The notes: generated from the sequence alone by a model not told the origin. A stretch of DNA of 64,000 nt from Siminovitchia fordii DSM 16014 = CIP 108821 (GCF_000374565.1 NZ_KB894694.1:79749-143748), one strand, 5' to 3'; positions 45,736 through 54,758 are shown, counted from the first letter of the stretch. Numbers and translations are program-made.

Positions 45736-47364
45736 TTATTGATTAACCGGTGATCCGGAGTCTTCATAAACGACGTCCCCGTCAGCGATTGTAAGCTCCA
45801 CTCCCGTGGTCGGAATATCCTCTACAGGTATGTCAAAAATATTTTGTTTCAATACAACAATATCAGCGAGCTTGCCTGGTTCTAGTGTGCCAAGCTCGTC
45901 TTCCCTGAAAGTTCCATACGCCGAACCGGATGTATAAGCTTTCAACGCTTCGGATAGTGTAATCCGTTCTTGGGGATGCCATACATCCTTTCCACTGCTG
46001 TCAATCCTTGTGACCGCACGGTAAATTTGCAAAAGAGGGTTAAGGGAATCGATAGGAAAATCGGTGCCGAACGCTGTGTTTGCTCCGGTTTTCATTAACG
46101 TGTTAATTAAAAAGACGTATTTTTCCCGTTCATCTCCAATTCGATCTGTATAGACTCCCCGTTCAGACATCGCGAAATGGTCAGGCTGCATCGAAACAGT
46201 AACTCCAAGCTCTTTAAAACGATGGATATCATCAGGATGAATCACTTCTGTGTGTTCGATTGAATGTCTGGAATCCCTTGCTCCATTTACGATTTTCGCC
46301 TCTTCATATGCATCCAAAGCAAGGCGGATTGCCCCGTCCCCTATAGCATGAAACCGTATGCTGAATCCTTCTTTATCTGCTTCAACAGTCCACCTCTTGA
46401 TTACTTCCGGAGGGAGGGACGTGTCGCCCCTTGTGTCGGGCTGGTCGGCATAAGGTTCAAGCAAATAAGCTGTACGGGAAGTTATTACACCATCAATAAA
46501 TTGTTTCAGTCCCGTCATTTTCAACTTATCTGATCGGTACGTATCGCGTAATTGTTTGGCTCGCTCCAAATCACCGTCTAAAACTGGCCACAAATGGATA
46601 CGGGTTGTTAACTTCTTTTCATCTTCAAATTCCTTGAACAGGTCATAAGCATCGAGAGCTTCAAGAGACTCTGATGCATATAAATCATGAACAGCAGTAA
46701 CACCCAGGCTGGCTGCATGATTAAGGAATCGAATGAACATTTCTTTTTTTTGCTCTTTGTTAAAACGAAAGGCATGGTCCGTGACAAGAGCCATTGCCTT
46801 TTCATATAAAATTCCATTCGGTTCCCCTTCGAGGTCTTTATCGATGATGCCGTAAGAAGGGTTCTTTGTATAACTGGTAATGTTTGCAATTTCCAAAGCT
46901 TTTGAATTTACCCATGCATAATGGCCCTCGGCATGAAACATGATTGCTGGCCGGTCAGGAAGAATACGATCCAGAGAATATCTATCTGGCAATTGTTGAT
47001 CCTCCCAATAACCGGAGTCCCAAGTAAAGCCAAAAATCCATGGATTTTGTGGGTTCTCCAGAGCAAATTCACTAATCATGTCTAGTGCTTCCTGCTCTGA
47101 ACGGGCGGCAAATAAATCAACGCTCGTCAATGCCAAAGCTCCATACATAATGTGTAGGTGGAAATCATGAAAACCAGGCATAACAAGCTTGTCTTTATAA
47201 GAGTAGACCTTCGTCTCGTTCCCCCTATAACGGCTGATTTCCTCTTCAGTCCCAACGGCCGTAATTTTATTGTTTACTATGGCGATAGACCCAGGTTCCG
47301 GATGGCTGGAAAGCCCCGTAAAAACCGCATTGCTTGTGATAATAATATCAGCTTTTTGAGTCAT
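45736..47364 (-). CDS. YtcJ-like metal-dependent amidohydrolase, copy 2
   Basis: About 542 residues, paralogous to 31824-33443. Metal-site motifs are MPGFHDFHLHIMYG, RFHAIGDGAIRLALDAY, HSIEHTEVIHPDD and FGTDFPIDSLNP. ATG at 47364 has AAAGGA 7 bases upstream. It is an isolated gene between a convergent RpiR gene and a TetR gene; the 296 bases upstream (47365-47660) hold no gene I can support. Substrate unknown. Confidence 0.85.
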   Translation of the reverse strand: MTQKADIIITSNAVFTGLSSHPEPGSIAIVNNKITAVGTEEEISRYRGNETKVYSYKDKLVMPGFHDFHLHIMYGALALTSVDLFAARSEQEALDMISEFALENPQNPWIFGFTWDSGYWEDQQLPDRYSLDRILPDRPAIMFHAEGHYAWVNSKALEIANITSYTKNPSYGIIDKDLEGEPNGILYEKAMALVTDHAFRFNKEQKKEMFIRFLNHAASLGVTAVHDLYASESLEALDAYDLFKEFEDEKKLTTRIHLWPVLDGDLERAKQLRDTYRSDKLKMTGLKQFIDGVITSRTAYLLEPYADQPDTRGDTSLPPEVIKRWTVEADKEGFSIRFHAIGDGAIRLALDAYEEAKIVNGARDSRHSIEHTEVIHPDDIHRFKELGVTVSMQPDHFAMSERGVYTDRIGDEREKYVFLINTLMKTGANTAFGTDFPIDSLNPLLQIYRAVTRIDSSGKDVWHPQERITLSEALKAYTSGSAYGTFREDELGTLEPGKLADIVVLKQNIFDIPVEDIPTTGVELTIADGDVVYEDSGSPVNQ

Positions 47365-47660
47365 ATCATCATCCTTTCTTTTAATCATCTATCAATCAAA
47401 CCGTTTTTACACGGCTTCTGACCAGTCTAAGTTCTTAAATTCGTCTCAGGTACCAAACGGCATTCCTAGAACCGGAAAGCAGTATTTTCCATATAACTTT
47501 CTTGTTTAAGCCTCATAATAGCTGTTGAAACGGATAAAACAACTTTTATACATAACTCCCACCTAGAAACGAAATTTACCACACCGGAAACTAAATGTGT
47601 ATTTCAAGTTTTCGAATTTAAAAGAAAAAAGAATAAAAGATATGATCATCATTTATTCTC

Positions 47661-48215
47661 CTAATTCTCCAAAAGACCATCCATTAAAATGGAAACTATT
47701 TCTTTTAATGCAGCTTCAGGGGTTATTTGATTTTCCAAGAAAAAACTTTGATCAATTGTCGTATTGATGGATGTAATAATGACTTTCATTATTACAGACA
47801 CGTTAAAATCTTTTATGATGCCTTCTTTAATTCCCAGTTCAACTAAATTTCGGATTTTTTCCCAATCACTCTGAAGAAAGCTATCGAATTTTTCCCACTG
47901 CTCCGGGAAGTATTTCTTTATTTGATTCAGCGTTCTCATATCTGTTAGTTCCTGTTGATCCGGAATTACCGCAATGACACCTTTCAGCTTTTCGGCGAGG
48001 GATAACTGTTCATTGTTGATGATAACAGCAGCTTTTTCCTCCATATTTTCAATAGCTAAATCAATCAGTTCATCCAGTATTTCAGCTTTTGATGAGTAAT
48101 ACTTATAAAGGGTTTTTTTACTCACACCCAGCCTGGATGCCAGATCGTCCATCGAAAATCTAATGCCCTGCCTTTGAATTTCTTTTCGAAATCCCTCTAA
48201 GATACGATCTTTAAT
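47661..48215 (-). CDS. TetR-family regulator, apparently starting at an ATT codon
   Basis: The C-terminal 163 residues begin at an ATG (48152) inside the helix-turn-helix: MDDLASRLGVSKKTLYKYYS lacks TetR helix 1. Upstream in frame the codons from 48215 encode KDRILEGFRKEIQRQGIRFS after the first residue, exactly the missing helix. A stop codon lies directly before it. The only initiator with a ribosome site is ATT at 48215, preceded by AAAGGTG. Either a rare AUU start is used, as in infC, or the gene is altered. Its C-terminal ligand domain is not recognisable to a subfamily. A likely operator is at 48251-48273. Confidence 0.7.
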   Translation of the reverse strand: MKDRILEGFRKEIQRQGIRFSMDDLASRLGVSKKTLYKYYSSKAEILDELIDLAIENMEEKAAVIINNEQLSLAEKLKGVIAVIPDQQELTDMRTLNQIKKYFPEQWEKFDSFLQSDWEKIRNLVELGIKEGIIKDFNVSVIMKVIITSINTTIDQSFFLENQITPEAALKEIVSILMDGLLEN

Positions 48216-48250
48216 CTATCTCACACCTTTATAAAAAACTACAGGAAACC

Positions 48251-48273
48251 AAAGAAACTAGTATGGTTTCTTT
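48251..48273. promoter_or_regulatory. Candidate TetR operator
   Basis: AAAGAAAC (48251-48258) and GTTTCTTT (48266-48273) form a perfect 8-base inverted repeat with a 7-base spacer, about 36 bases before the TetR start. Size and placement fit a TetR-family autoregulatory operator. Confidence 0.5.
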
Positions 48274-48421
48274 CATATTACCATTAGCTCTGCTATTAGA
48301 CAAGGTCACCTTGTAGATTGACATGTCATCTATGCATGAAAGTTTCGGCACATTTTCCTACGCCAACTGAATTGGCTAAGTAAGGTATCAGGTATGAAAT
48401 AGCATGTAAAATTCACAGCAA

Positions 48422-48460
48422 AAAGCATGCAAGGAAATGGAGTTTCCCCTTACATGCTTT
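48422..48460 (-). terminator. Terminator of the ehu operon
   Basis: AAAGCATGCAAGG (48422-48434) pairs with CCTTACATGCTTT (48448-48460) with one mismatch; on the minus strand TTTTT follows. It begins four bases after the ehuA stop. Confidence 0.75.
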
Positions 48461-48463
48461 CTC

Positions 48464-49300
48464 TTAATATCCATTGCGAAAATGCTGCAGAAATGTCTGA
48501 AGTCTCTCCGTCTTCGGATGTTCCAATACTTGCTCAGGCGGTCCCTGCTCCACGATCTTCCCCTTGTCTATAAAGACAACCCGGTCGGAGATTTCACGGG
48601 CAAAGTCCATTTCATGCGTCACAAGGATCATGGTCATGTTCGTCGTGTGTGCGATATCCTTGATGACTTGGAGCACCTCTCCGACCAGTTCAGGGTCAAG
48701 AGCCGATGTCACTTCATCAAACAGCATCACCTTCGGCTCCATGACGAGCGCCCGGGCAATCGCCACCCGCTGTTGCTGTCCGCCGGACAGCTGGATCGGA
48801 TATTTGTGTACATGATCCTTGAGCCCCACTTTCTCCAGCATCGCCAGCGCCTTTTCTTTTGCCTCTTTCTTTGACATGCCAAGCACATGGATCGGCGCTT
48901 CCGTTACATTCTTCAATATAGTCATATGCGGAAACAGGTTGTACTGTTGAAAGACCATGCCGATTTTCCCGCGCACTTTGCGCAGATGCTTTTCACGAGC
49001 GGGGACGAGCTCCCCTTTGACCTCTTCGTGCCAAAGCGGCTCTCCATCCACTTCGATCGTTCCGGATGTCGGCTTCTCCAGCGTCATGAGCATACGGATG
49101 ATCGTCGTCTTCCCCGAGCCGCTTGGCCCGATGATTGTGATTTTCTCCCCCTGCTTGATATCCAGATCCAGGCCTTTCAGGACTTCAAAATCCCCGAACG
49201 ATTTCCGGATATCCCGGTAGCGGACAATCGGCCGGTCCAGTCCGGATTCCGGCACGCCTTTCACTTCCTCACGGATCGCATCCTGCATCGCTGTCATCAC
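48464..49300 (-). CDS. ehuA: Ectoine/hydroxyectoine ABC transporter ATP-binding protein
   Basis: 278 residues of the polar amino acid ABC ATPase type: Walker A GPSGSGKTTIIRMLM, Q-loop VFQQYNLFPHMTI, signature [16 protein letters not shown], Walker B VMLFDEVTSALDPELV. Assignment to EhuA rests on the EhuB-like binding protein at the head of the operon. Last gene of four; the start overlaps ehuD by four bases (GTG at 49300, or ATG at 49297). Base composition is visibly GC-richer than the neighbouring genes. Confidence 0.88.
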   Translation of the reverse strand: MMTAMQDAIREEVKGVPESGLDRPIVRYRDIRKSFGDFEVLKGLDLDIKQGEKITIIGPSGSGKTTIIRMLMTLEKPTSGTIEVDGEPLWHEEVKGELVPAREKHLRKVRGKIGMVFQQYNLFPHMTILKNVTEAPIHVLGMSKKEAKEKALAMLEKVGLKDHVHKYPIQLSGGQQQRVAIARALVMEPKVMLFDEVTSALDPELVGEVLQVIKDIAHTTNMTMILVTHEMDFAREISDRVVFIDKGKIVEQGPPEQVLEHPKTERLQTFLQHFRNGY

Positions 49301-49995
49301 GCGCTCACTCCTTTACTCGTTTGTTGTCTTCCGCGGCTTCTATTGACTTTCTTCTCTACATGCTGAACAAGCAGTGACGCCGGATAGCTAAGCAGCAGGA
49401 ACAGCAGCCCCACGATGGTGATAGGCTCGAGATACCGCCATGTTTCCGAGCCGATGATTTTAGCGGTCTGCAGCATCTCGACAACGAGGATCGCCGACAA
49501 AAGCGGTGTCTCCTTGAATAGCACGATCAGATAGTTCCCCAGCATCGGGATGACCGGCGGAATCGCCTGCGGCAGAATGACCTTTATCCAAGTCTGCGCC
49601 CGGGAAAAGTTCAGCGCCGTGCTCGCCTCCCACTGGCTTTTCGGGATCGATTCGATCCCCGAACGGTAAATTTCTGACACATAAGTGCTGTAATGGATGC
49701 CTAGCCCCAAAGCTCCTGTCATGAATGGGCTGAGTGAAAAGCCGATATACGGGATCTCCGGCAAAGCGTAAAAAAGGAAAAACAATTGCACAAGCGGTGG
49801 TGTGCTCCGTACAAATTCAATGAAGCCGACCGTCAGCCACCGAAGCGGGACAAATCCGCTCCGCCGAAGGAGCGTAAGGACAAGACCCAACGTCAGAGCG
49901 ATCAAATAAGCAGCCACGGTGGCACCGAGCGTGATCCACATCGCCTTGAAAATCCTCGGAAAAATCTCGATGGCAAAATTCCAGTCCCATGTCAT
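49297..49995 (-). CDS. ehuD: Ectoine/hydroxyectoine ABC transporter permease EhuD
   Basis: 232 residues of the HisM-type polar amino acid permease family with about five helices and the EAA region (EASTALNFSRAQTWIKVILP). The motif FVRSTPPLVQLFFLFYALPE is typical. It overlaps both neighbours by four bases (ATGA), implying tight coupling. GC-rich relative to the window. Confidence 0.87.
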   Translation of the reverse strand: MTWDWNFAIEIFPRIFKAMWITLGATVAAYLIALTLGLVLTLLRRSGFVPLRWLTVGFIEFVRSTPPLVQLFFLFYALPEIPYIGFSLSPFMTGALGLGIHYSTYVSEIYRSGIESIPKSQWEASTALNFSRAQTWIKVILPQAIPPVIPMLGNYLIVLFKETPLLSAILVVEMLQTAKIIGSETWRYLEPITIVGLLFLLLSYPASLLVQHVEKKVNRSRGRQQTSKGVSA

Positions 49996-50654
49996 CTGGC
50001 CGCCACCCCCTTCGCGGCCCGCTTCTCCAGCCAGCGCGCTCCGAAAATGAGCGGCAGCGCCAGGACAAAGTAAAGAAGCAACAGCAGCGTGAAGATCTCC
50101 ACCTGATCCCCTGTGTAGTTATCCTTTAAGATCCTGCCCTGGAACGTCAGGTCTGCCAAAGTGACCAAAGAGACGAGCGACGTCCCTTTGAGCAGTTCGA
50201 TCGCATTGTTCCCGAATCCCGGAAGCATCAGGCGGAATGCCTGCGGCAGAATGACAAGCCTCATGCGCTGCCACCGGGACATGTTCAGAGCGATACCCGC
50301 TTCCGTCTGTCCGCCGGGCACCGACAGGATCGCTCCCCGGACGATTTCCGACGCGTAAGCTCCGTAGTTCAGACTCAAAGCCAGGACCCCCGCGGCGAAA
50401 GGGGAAAGCTCCATCCCGAAAGCCGGGAGGGCAAAATAGAAAAAGAACATCTGAACAAGGAGGGACGTCCCTCTGAACAGTTCCACCAAAGCACCCATGA
50501 GAAAGCGGATGATCCAAAAACGCGATACCCGGCCAAGGCCTGCGGCAAACGCGAAAAGAAAGGCAAAAACAGCGGACAGCAGGAGAACTTTAATCGTTAT
50601 CCAAGCTCCGCGCAATAATTCCGGCAAAAACATCAGATACGTATCAATCATCAT
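49992..50654 (-). CDS. ehuC: Ectoine/hydroxyectoine ABC transporter permease EhuC
   Basis: 220 residues, HisM-type permease (FRGTSLLVQMFFFYFALPAF and EAGIALNMSRWQRMRLVILP). It forms the channel with EhuD. It starts 82 bases after ehuB. This gene is the most GC-rich in the window; for example the 60 bases from 50281 contain 40 G or C. Confidence 0.87.
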   Translation of the reverse strand: MMIDTYLMFLPELLRGAWITIKVLLLSAVFAFLFAFAAGLGRVSRFWIIRFLMGALVELFRGTSLLVQMFFFYFALPAFGMELSPFAAGVLALSLNYGAYASEIVRGAILSVPGGQTEAGIALNMSRWQRMRLVILPQAFRLMLPGFGNNAIELLKGTSLVSLVTLADLTFQGRILKDNYTGDQVEIFTLLLLLYFVLALPLIFGARWLEKRAAKGVAAR

Positions 50655-50736
50655 ACAGTCCCTTCACTTCTAAGATGCAGAATCCCCCATGTATTTACAC
50701 AAGGGACTCCTGATCTAAGTTGTAATCAACATTTTT

Positions 50737-51624
50737 TTATTTCGAACAGCGATCTTTCGTTGTTACGTCATCCGGAAGGTTGTCCTCCCCAAATCCGAAC
50801 TCTTCAAAAATTTCAAGGATCTTCCCTGAATCGATCAGCTTTTTCAATTCCGCGTTATACGCTTCCCTCAGTTCGTTGTCCTCTTTTCTGAATACAGCGG
50901 CTCCGTAGCTCATCACGCTTTCTCCACCAATTTCAGGCTGCGTAAACGGCTTGACCTCTTCCACTTTGGACTCGTCTGCTGACGCAACTGCCTCGCGGAG
51001 CGTTGCTTCCGTCATCACCGTCGCATCCACACGGCCTGAGCTTACCGCTGCGATGTTGGAGGAGATGCTGTCCGCTGTTTCAATCTGATTGTCTTTGACG
51101 CCAAGCTCCTTTAAAAATTCATGCTGATTCGCTCCTGCCATGATGGATACTTTTACATCCGGATTTTTGGCGATGTCTTCGTAGCTGTTCAGTTTCTTTG
51201 GATTTCCTTTTTGGACGGCCATGCCTTCCCCATAGCGGATTTCCACATCACCAAACGCTGCTTCCGCACAACGTTCCGGACGGATATCCATACCGGCGGT
51301 GATAACGTCAAAACGCCCTGCCTGCAAAGCGGGAATCAGGGAGCCGAACTCCGTTACTTCCCCCTCAACCGTATCGATCCCCATTTCCTTGAAGACCGCC
51401 TTTGTGATTTCGGGAGCCACTCCTGTCACTTCGCCATCGGAAGTTTTATAGCCATAAGGCTTTTCATTCGCCACACCGAGTTTCACCCTACCCTCTTCCT
51501 TAAGGCGGTCAAGCGTAGACCCTTCGGATTTCGTACCTCCTCCGCCTGTGCTTTCGCCACTATTACCACAGGCACTGAGTATCACTAACAAGCCGATTAC
51601 AGCTATCACTAACCTTTTCTTCAA
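50737..51624 (-). CDS. ehuB: Ectoine/hydroxyectoine-binding lipoprotein
   Basis: 295 residues; lipobox VILSAC. The mature protein has the EhuB pattern: GVANEKPYGYKTSDGEVTGV, IPALQAGRFDVITAGMDIRP followed by ERCAEAAF, KKGNP-like QKGNPKKLNSYEDIA, and the C-terminal FGFGEDNLPDDVTTKDRC, which parallels the ending of rhizobial EhuB. It would bind ectoine or hydroxyectoine outside the cell. TTG at 51624 follows GAGGGGG. First gene of the operon; with ectABC at 54231-56471 the region encodes both uptake and synthesis. Confidence 0.85.
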   Translation of the reverse strand: MKKRLVIAVIGLLVILSACGNSGESTGGGGTKSEGSTLDRLKEEGRVKLGVANEKPYGYKTSDGEVTGVAPEITKAVFKEMGIDTVEGEVTEFGSLIPALQAGRFDVITAGMDIRPERCAEAAFGDVEIRYGEGMAVQKGNPKKLNSYEDIAKNPDVKVSIMAGANQHEFLKELGVKDNQIETADSISSNIAAVSSGRVDATVMTEATLREAVASADESKVEEVKPFTQPEIGGESVMSYGAAVFRKEDNELREAYNAELKKLIDSGKILEIFEEFGFGEDNLPDDVTTKDRCSK

Positions 51625-52015
51625 AATAAGTACCCCCTCTTTTTTCTCACTTCAAAATATTCCAATAAGTGAAAGCGCAATCCACCGTATTTCCGTCCAA
51701 AATGCATAATTTGAATCCCTGCCTATATTTAAACAGAAAGCGGTAATTGAAAATGCTTTGTATAACAGTCTACGTGAACAGGTTATGACGTTCAAACGGC
51801 ATATAATTGATTTAATTACGGTTAAGCGGACTCTCATAGCATGAGAGCTACTTCACATACAAGATACTCAACATTCATGGAATATCCTCCTATTTCCTAT
51901 CACATATGTCGAATTGTTTACACTGTTTATCGGTTCTTCGCTTTCCATTAGGATTTCAGTCAACTGCAGGTAAAACACCTTTGCCGGGGCTGATAATAAA
52001 AAGAGCAACAGCAGA
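51625..52015. other. Gene-free stretch between ehuB and sspP
   Basis: About 390 bases without a supported gene. It must contain the ehu promoter (minus strand) and the sspP promoter (plus strand). I cannot pick out a clear sigma-A promoter for ehu; composition here is AT-rich in contrast to the ehu genes. Confidence 0.4.
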
Positions 52016-52022
52016 CATACTA
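52016..52022 (+). promoter_or_regulatory. Sigma-G-like -10 element for sspP
   Basis: CATACTA matches the forespore sigma-G -10 consensus (CATAMTA) and lies 19 bases before the sspP ATG. A TGATAA about 19 bases further upstream is a weak -35 match. Confidence 0.55.
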
Positions 52023-52041
52023 ATACATGGAGGTGTCAGAA

Positions 52042-52164
52042 ATGGGAAAAGAATCTAAAAAGAAACAGCAGGGATCGAATCAGCCAAAGCCTTTGAGCGG
52101 CTCCCATAAGGTTAAAAATAGAAATCACTCAAGGCAAAATAAAAACCCGGGGCATGGAATGTAG
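52042..52164 (+). CDS. sspP: Small acid-soluble spore protein P (SspP family)
   Basis: A 40-residue, basic, hydrophilic protein. Its second half ([20 protein letters not shown], ending GHGM) matches the SspP pattern PLSGSKKVKNRNHTRQ, and an N-terminal QGSNQP precedes it. GGAGG lies 8 bases before the ATG and a sigma-G-like box lies upstream. SspP is a minor spore-core protein made in the forespore. In B. subtilis it is next to sspO and citB; here it stands alone between ehuB and the N-acetyltransferases. It identifies the host as a spore former. Confidence 0.88.
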   Translation: MGKESKKKQQGSNQPKPLSGSHKVKNRNHSRQNKNPGHGM

Positions 52165-52299
52165 TAGAAAAACAAGGTGCCTGTCCATCGACCAACAGGT
52201 ACCAATTTCCCCCTGTCGACTGAATCTGAAGAAGGACCCAGCAAAATGCAAATGTATTAGTAGGTCTATCTGCAATTCAATGATTTATATACAAATAAA

Positions 52300-52326
52300 A
52301 GCCACGTTTCCGAAAAGGTCGTGGCT
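52300..52326 (-). terminator. Rho-independent terminator after the N-acetyltransferase pair
   Basis: AGCCACG (52300-52306) and CGTGGCT (52320-52326) pair; the minus strand continues TTTTATTTG. It begins two bases after the stop of 52328-53152. Confidence 0.65.
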
Positions 52327-52327
52327 G

Positions 52328-53152
52328 TTATCTTTCTTTCAATATGAATTTTTCAAAATTCCTTTTTTCAACGTACTTCAGAGCAGCCTTATAAATGGAT
52401 GGTTGAAAATGTTCTTTAACCGCTTGAAGCATCTCTTCATCGGATGAAAACGGAATACGCTTTTCCTTTCCGTTCACCCATCTTCTCCTTAGACGTTCCT
52501 CATTTATAGAGATGATGCCATCAGTTAGTGTCTGGGCAACCAATAGTGTTTTATTAAATGGAGATTCGTGATGGTAATGAATCATCCTTTTTATACGATT
52601 ATAGTCTTCCCAGCCAACTGGCTCCATGAAAAAAGAATATCTCAATGTCCACCCTTTTTCAGACCATGCTTCAAGGACGACCGTTCCCCTTTCTGTTTCT
52701 TCAGTTCTCAGCCGATACCTTCCTGCTGGAGAACTGACTGTGGTTCCATCCAGTTCCACAGGCTGACATGTCTGATTGTTCCCGGACCCTGCATCGATCA
52801 AATAAACCTTATTCTGCTTTTTTAATAAATTGATGGAGTGGGTACGGTCAATGATCCAGCCTTCATTGGACCAGACAGTTGCACATGCCGGGATTATATC
52901 AAACCCCATCTCTTTCAACACAATATGCAATAACGAATTAAGTTCATAGCAAACTCCGCCACGCCCTCCCTCCAGCATCTTTTCTATCACATACTCAGGT
53001 GTGATCGGGTCTTCCACTTCCAGCAGAACATCAAGGTTTTCAAAAGGGAACAGTTCAGCAAACATCTCCTGTATAATCCGAATTCGTTCTAAATCACCTT
53101 TCACTGTAAAATAACCGTATTCCTGCAAAAGTCCCTCCAGCTTTTTAAGCAT
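52328..53152 (-). CDS. Arylamine N-acetyltransferase, copy 1
   Basis: About 274 residues. The NAT catalytic triad is complete: Cys68 (GRGGVCYELN), His105 (DRTHSINLL) and Asp120 (YLIDAG). It transfers acetyl groups from acetyl-CoA to arylamines or hydrazines. ATG at 53152 follows AAGGGATGG; it overlaps the end of copy 2 by eight bases, so translation is coupled. Confidence 0.9.
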   Translation of the reverse strand: MLKKLEGLLQEYGYFTVKGDLERIRIIQEMFAELFPFENLDVLLEVEDPITPEYVIEKMLEGGRGGVCYELNSLLHIVLKEMGFDIIPACATVWSNEGWIIDRTHSINLLKKQNKVYLIDAGSGNNQTCQPVELDGTTVSSPAGRYRLRTEETERGTVVLEAWSEKGWTLRYSFFMEPVGWEDYNRIKRMIHYHHESPFNKTLLVAQTLTDGIISINEERLRRRWVNGKEKRIPFSSDEEMLQAVKEHFQPSIYKAALKYVEKRNFEKFILKER

Positions 53153-53960
53153 TTTCCATCCCTTCCCTTTTCGTATGTACATATTGAACAGCAGCCTGAT
53201 AAATAGATTCTGGGAAATTTACTTTAATGGACTCCAGCATCTCATCATAAGTTGAAAAATGGAGCTTTTGGTTCCCGTTTTTCCCTCCCTTGATTTGCAG
53301 GCGATCTTCGTTCACGGAAAGAGTTGATTCCGGCAACAATCGAGCCATCAATAATTCCCGGTTAAACAACGAGCGGGCACTGTTATGGATTTCCTTTTTA
53401 ATACGATTCAAATCTTTCCACTCAACCTTTTCAGGATAAAAAGCATAACGGGTTTCCCACCCCTGTTCATTTTTGGATTGAAATGCAATGGTGCCTTTTT
53501 CAGTTTTAAGTGTACAAAGACGGAAGCTTCCTGCAGGGGAAGTAACAAACGGGCCATCCAATTCAATAGGGTGTAATGGGAGGTTGCTTCCAAACCCGCT
53601 GTCGATCGCATACAACTTCTCTTCCCTGTACAAAAGATTCAGAACGTGGGTACGGTCCTCTGCCCAGCCATTCCCTGACGAAACAGTAGCTGATGACAAA
53701 AAAACATTATAACCAAGCTCCCTAAGAATAAGGTGCTGAAGTGCGTTCAACTCATAACAGAGTCCTCCTCGACCATGCTGCAGCATCTTTTCCTCAATAA
53801 ACCTTGGGGTAATGGGCGTCTCCACTTTTAACAGCACATCAAGATTTTCAAAGGGAAACCTTGCGGCCAATAGCTCCTGAACCAATTGTATTCGTTTCAA
53901 ATCATCATCTGCTGAAAAATAATTCTGCTCTTTTATCAATGCTCTGATTTGTTCACCCAT
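53145..53960 (-). CDS. Arylamine N-acetyltransferase, copy 2
   Basis: 271 residues collinear with copy 1. The triad is Cys68 (GRGGLCYELN), His105 (DRTHVLNLL) and Asp120 (YAIDSGFG). The two proteins are clearly paralogous but have diverged well beyond a recent duplication, so they may have different acceptors or form a heteromer. The 270 bases upstream contain the divergent ectA promoter. Confidence 0.9.
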   Translation of the reverse strand: MGEQIRALIKEQNYFSADDDLKRIQLVQELLAARFPFENLDVLLKVETPITPRFIEEKMLQHGRGGLCYELNALQHLILRELGYNVFLSSATVSSGNGWAEDRTHVLNLLYREEKLYAIDSGFGSNLPLHPIELDGPFVTSPAGSFRLCTLKTEKGTIAFQSKNEQGWETRYAFYPEKVEWKDLNRIKKEIHNSARSLFNRELLMARLLPESTLSVNEDRLQIKGGKNGNQKLHFSTYDEMLESIKVNFPESIYQAAVQYVHTKREGMENA

Positions 53961-54164
53961 GCACCTCTCCCCTTTTAATTTTTTGCTTACTTCATATCAT
54001 ACTACTCAGCTTGACAAATGGGGAGATAATTGTTTCTATTCAGAATTAATTCTTGTAAGGGACCATTTCAGACCATATGGAAGGAATTTGAAGTAAATCG
54101 TACATTATTTAAAGCAGTCTGTGACTCATTACGATTAAACCGTTTACAACATAGCTGATTGGTT

Positions 54165-54193
54165 TTGATTTTACATATCTCTCCCGATATGAT
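54165..54193 (+). promoter_or_regulatory. Candidate sigma-A promoter for ectABC
   Basis: TTGATT (54165-54170) and TATGAT (54188-54193) are 17 bases apart, about 22 bases upstream of the AGGAGG at 54215-54220. Confidence 0.5.
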
Positions 54194-54230
54194 TATATAC
54201 ATCCTGTAAGAAAGAGGAGGTGAACAAACA

Positions 54231-54758
54231 ATCAGTAAAATAAAAGAAAAACCCTCTGTGAGTGGAAGGAAGTCAGCCACGATATACTTTCGGGAACCAA
54301 CAGCCGATGATGGCAGAGAGATATATGAACTCGTCAAAAAATCTCAGGTTCTTGATGTCAATTCATCGTACAGCTATTTAATGTGGGGCAAGTATTTTAA
54401 TAAAACGTCCATTGTAGCAGTAGTTGACCGCAAAATTGTCGGCTTTATCTCCGGTTTTCTTCAGCCAACCGCACCTGATACGCTGTTTATATGGCAAGTC
54501 GTTGTCGACCAGTCCCAAAGAGGAAAAGGATTGGCTACGACTTTACTGCTCAAGCTGATCAAGAGGCTTGAAAGCACAAATATCCGCTTCTTGGAGGCAA
54601 CTGTCACTCCAACTAACGTGCCGTCCAATAATCTATTTAAAGGATTGGCAAAAAAACTGGAAACCAAGTATTCGAAATATGAGTGTTTCAGCGAAGAGCA
54701 ATTTCCAGACCCTTCCCATGAACGGGAGATTGCGTATCGAATTGGACCATTGAAATAA
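54231..54758 (+). CDS. ectA: L-2,4-diaminobutyrate N-acetyltransferase (EctA), start codon unusual
   Basis: About 175 residues. The GNAT-type EctA pattern is clear: [55 protein letters not shown] with the acetyl-CoA motif QRGKGLA, and [15 protein letters not shown]. It acetylates diaminobutyrate in ectoine synthesis. The first standard start in frame is GTG at 54258, which has no ribosome site. A strong AGGAGG (54215-54220) is 10 bases before an in-frame ATC at 54231, so initiation at ATC is the better fit to the layout. ectB and ectC follow. Confidence 0.9.
   Translation: MSKIKEKPSVSGRKSATIYFREPTADDGREIYELVKKSQVLDVNSSYSYLMWGKYFNKTSIVAVVDRKIVGFISGFLQPTAPDTLFIWQVVVDQSQRGKGLATTLLLKLIKRLESTNIRFLEATVTPTNVPSNNLFKGLAKKLETKYSKYECFSEEQFPDPSHEREIAYRIGPLK

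Noticed and set aside
48887..49366. 159-codon open frame on the plus strand
   Set aside because: Antisense to ehuA; long antisense frames are expected in this GC-rich stretch.
50119..50517. 132-codon open frame on the minus strand
   Set aside because: Frame-shifted shadow of ehuC with Arg/Gly-rich translation; ehuC itself has the permease motifs.
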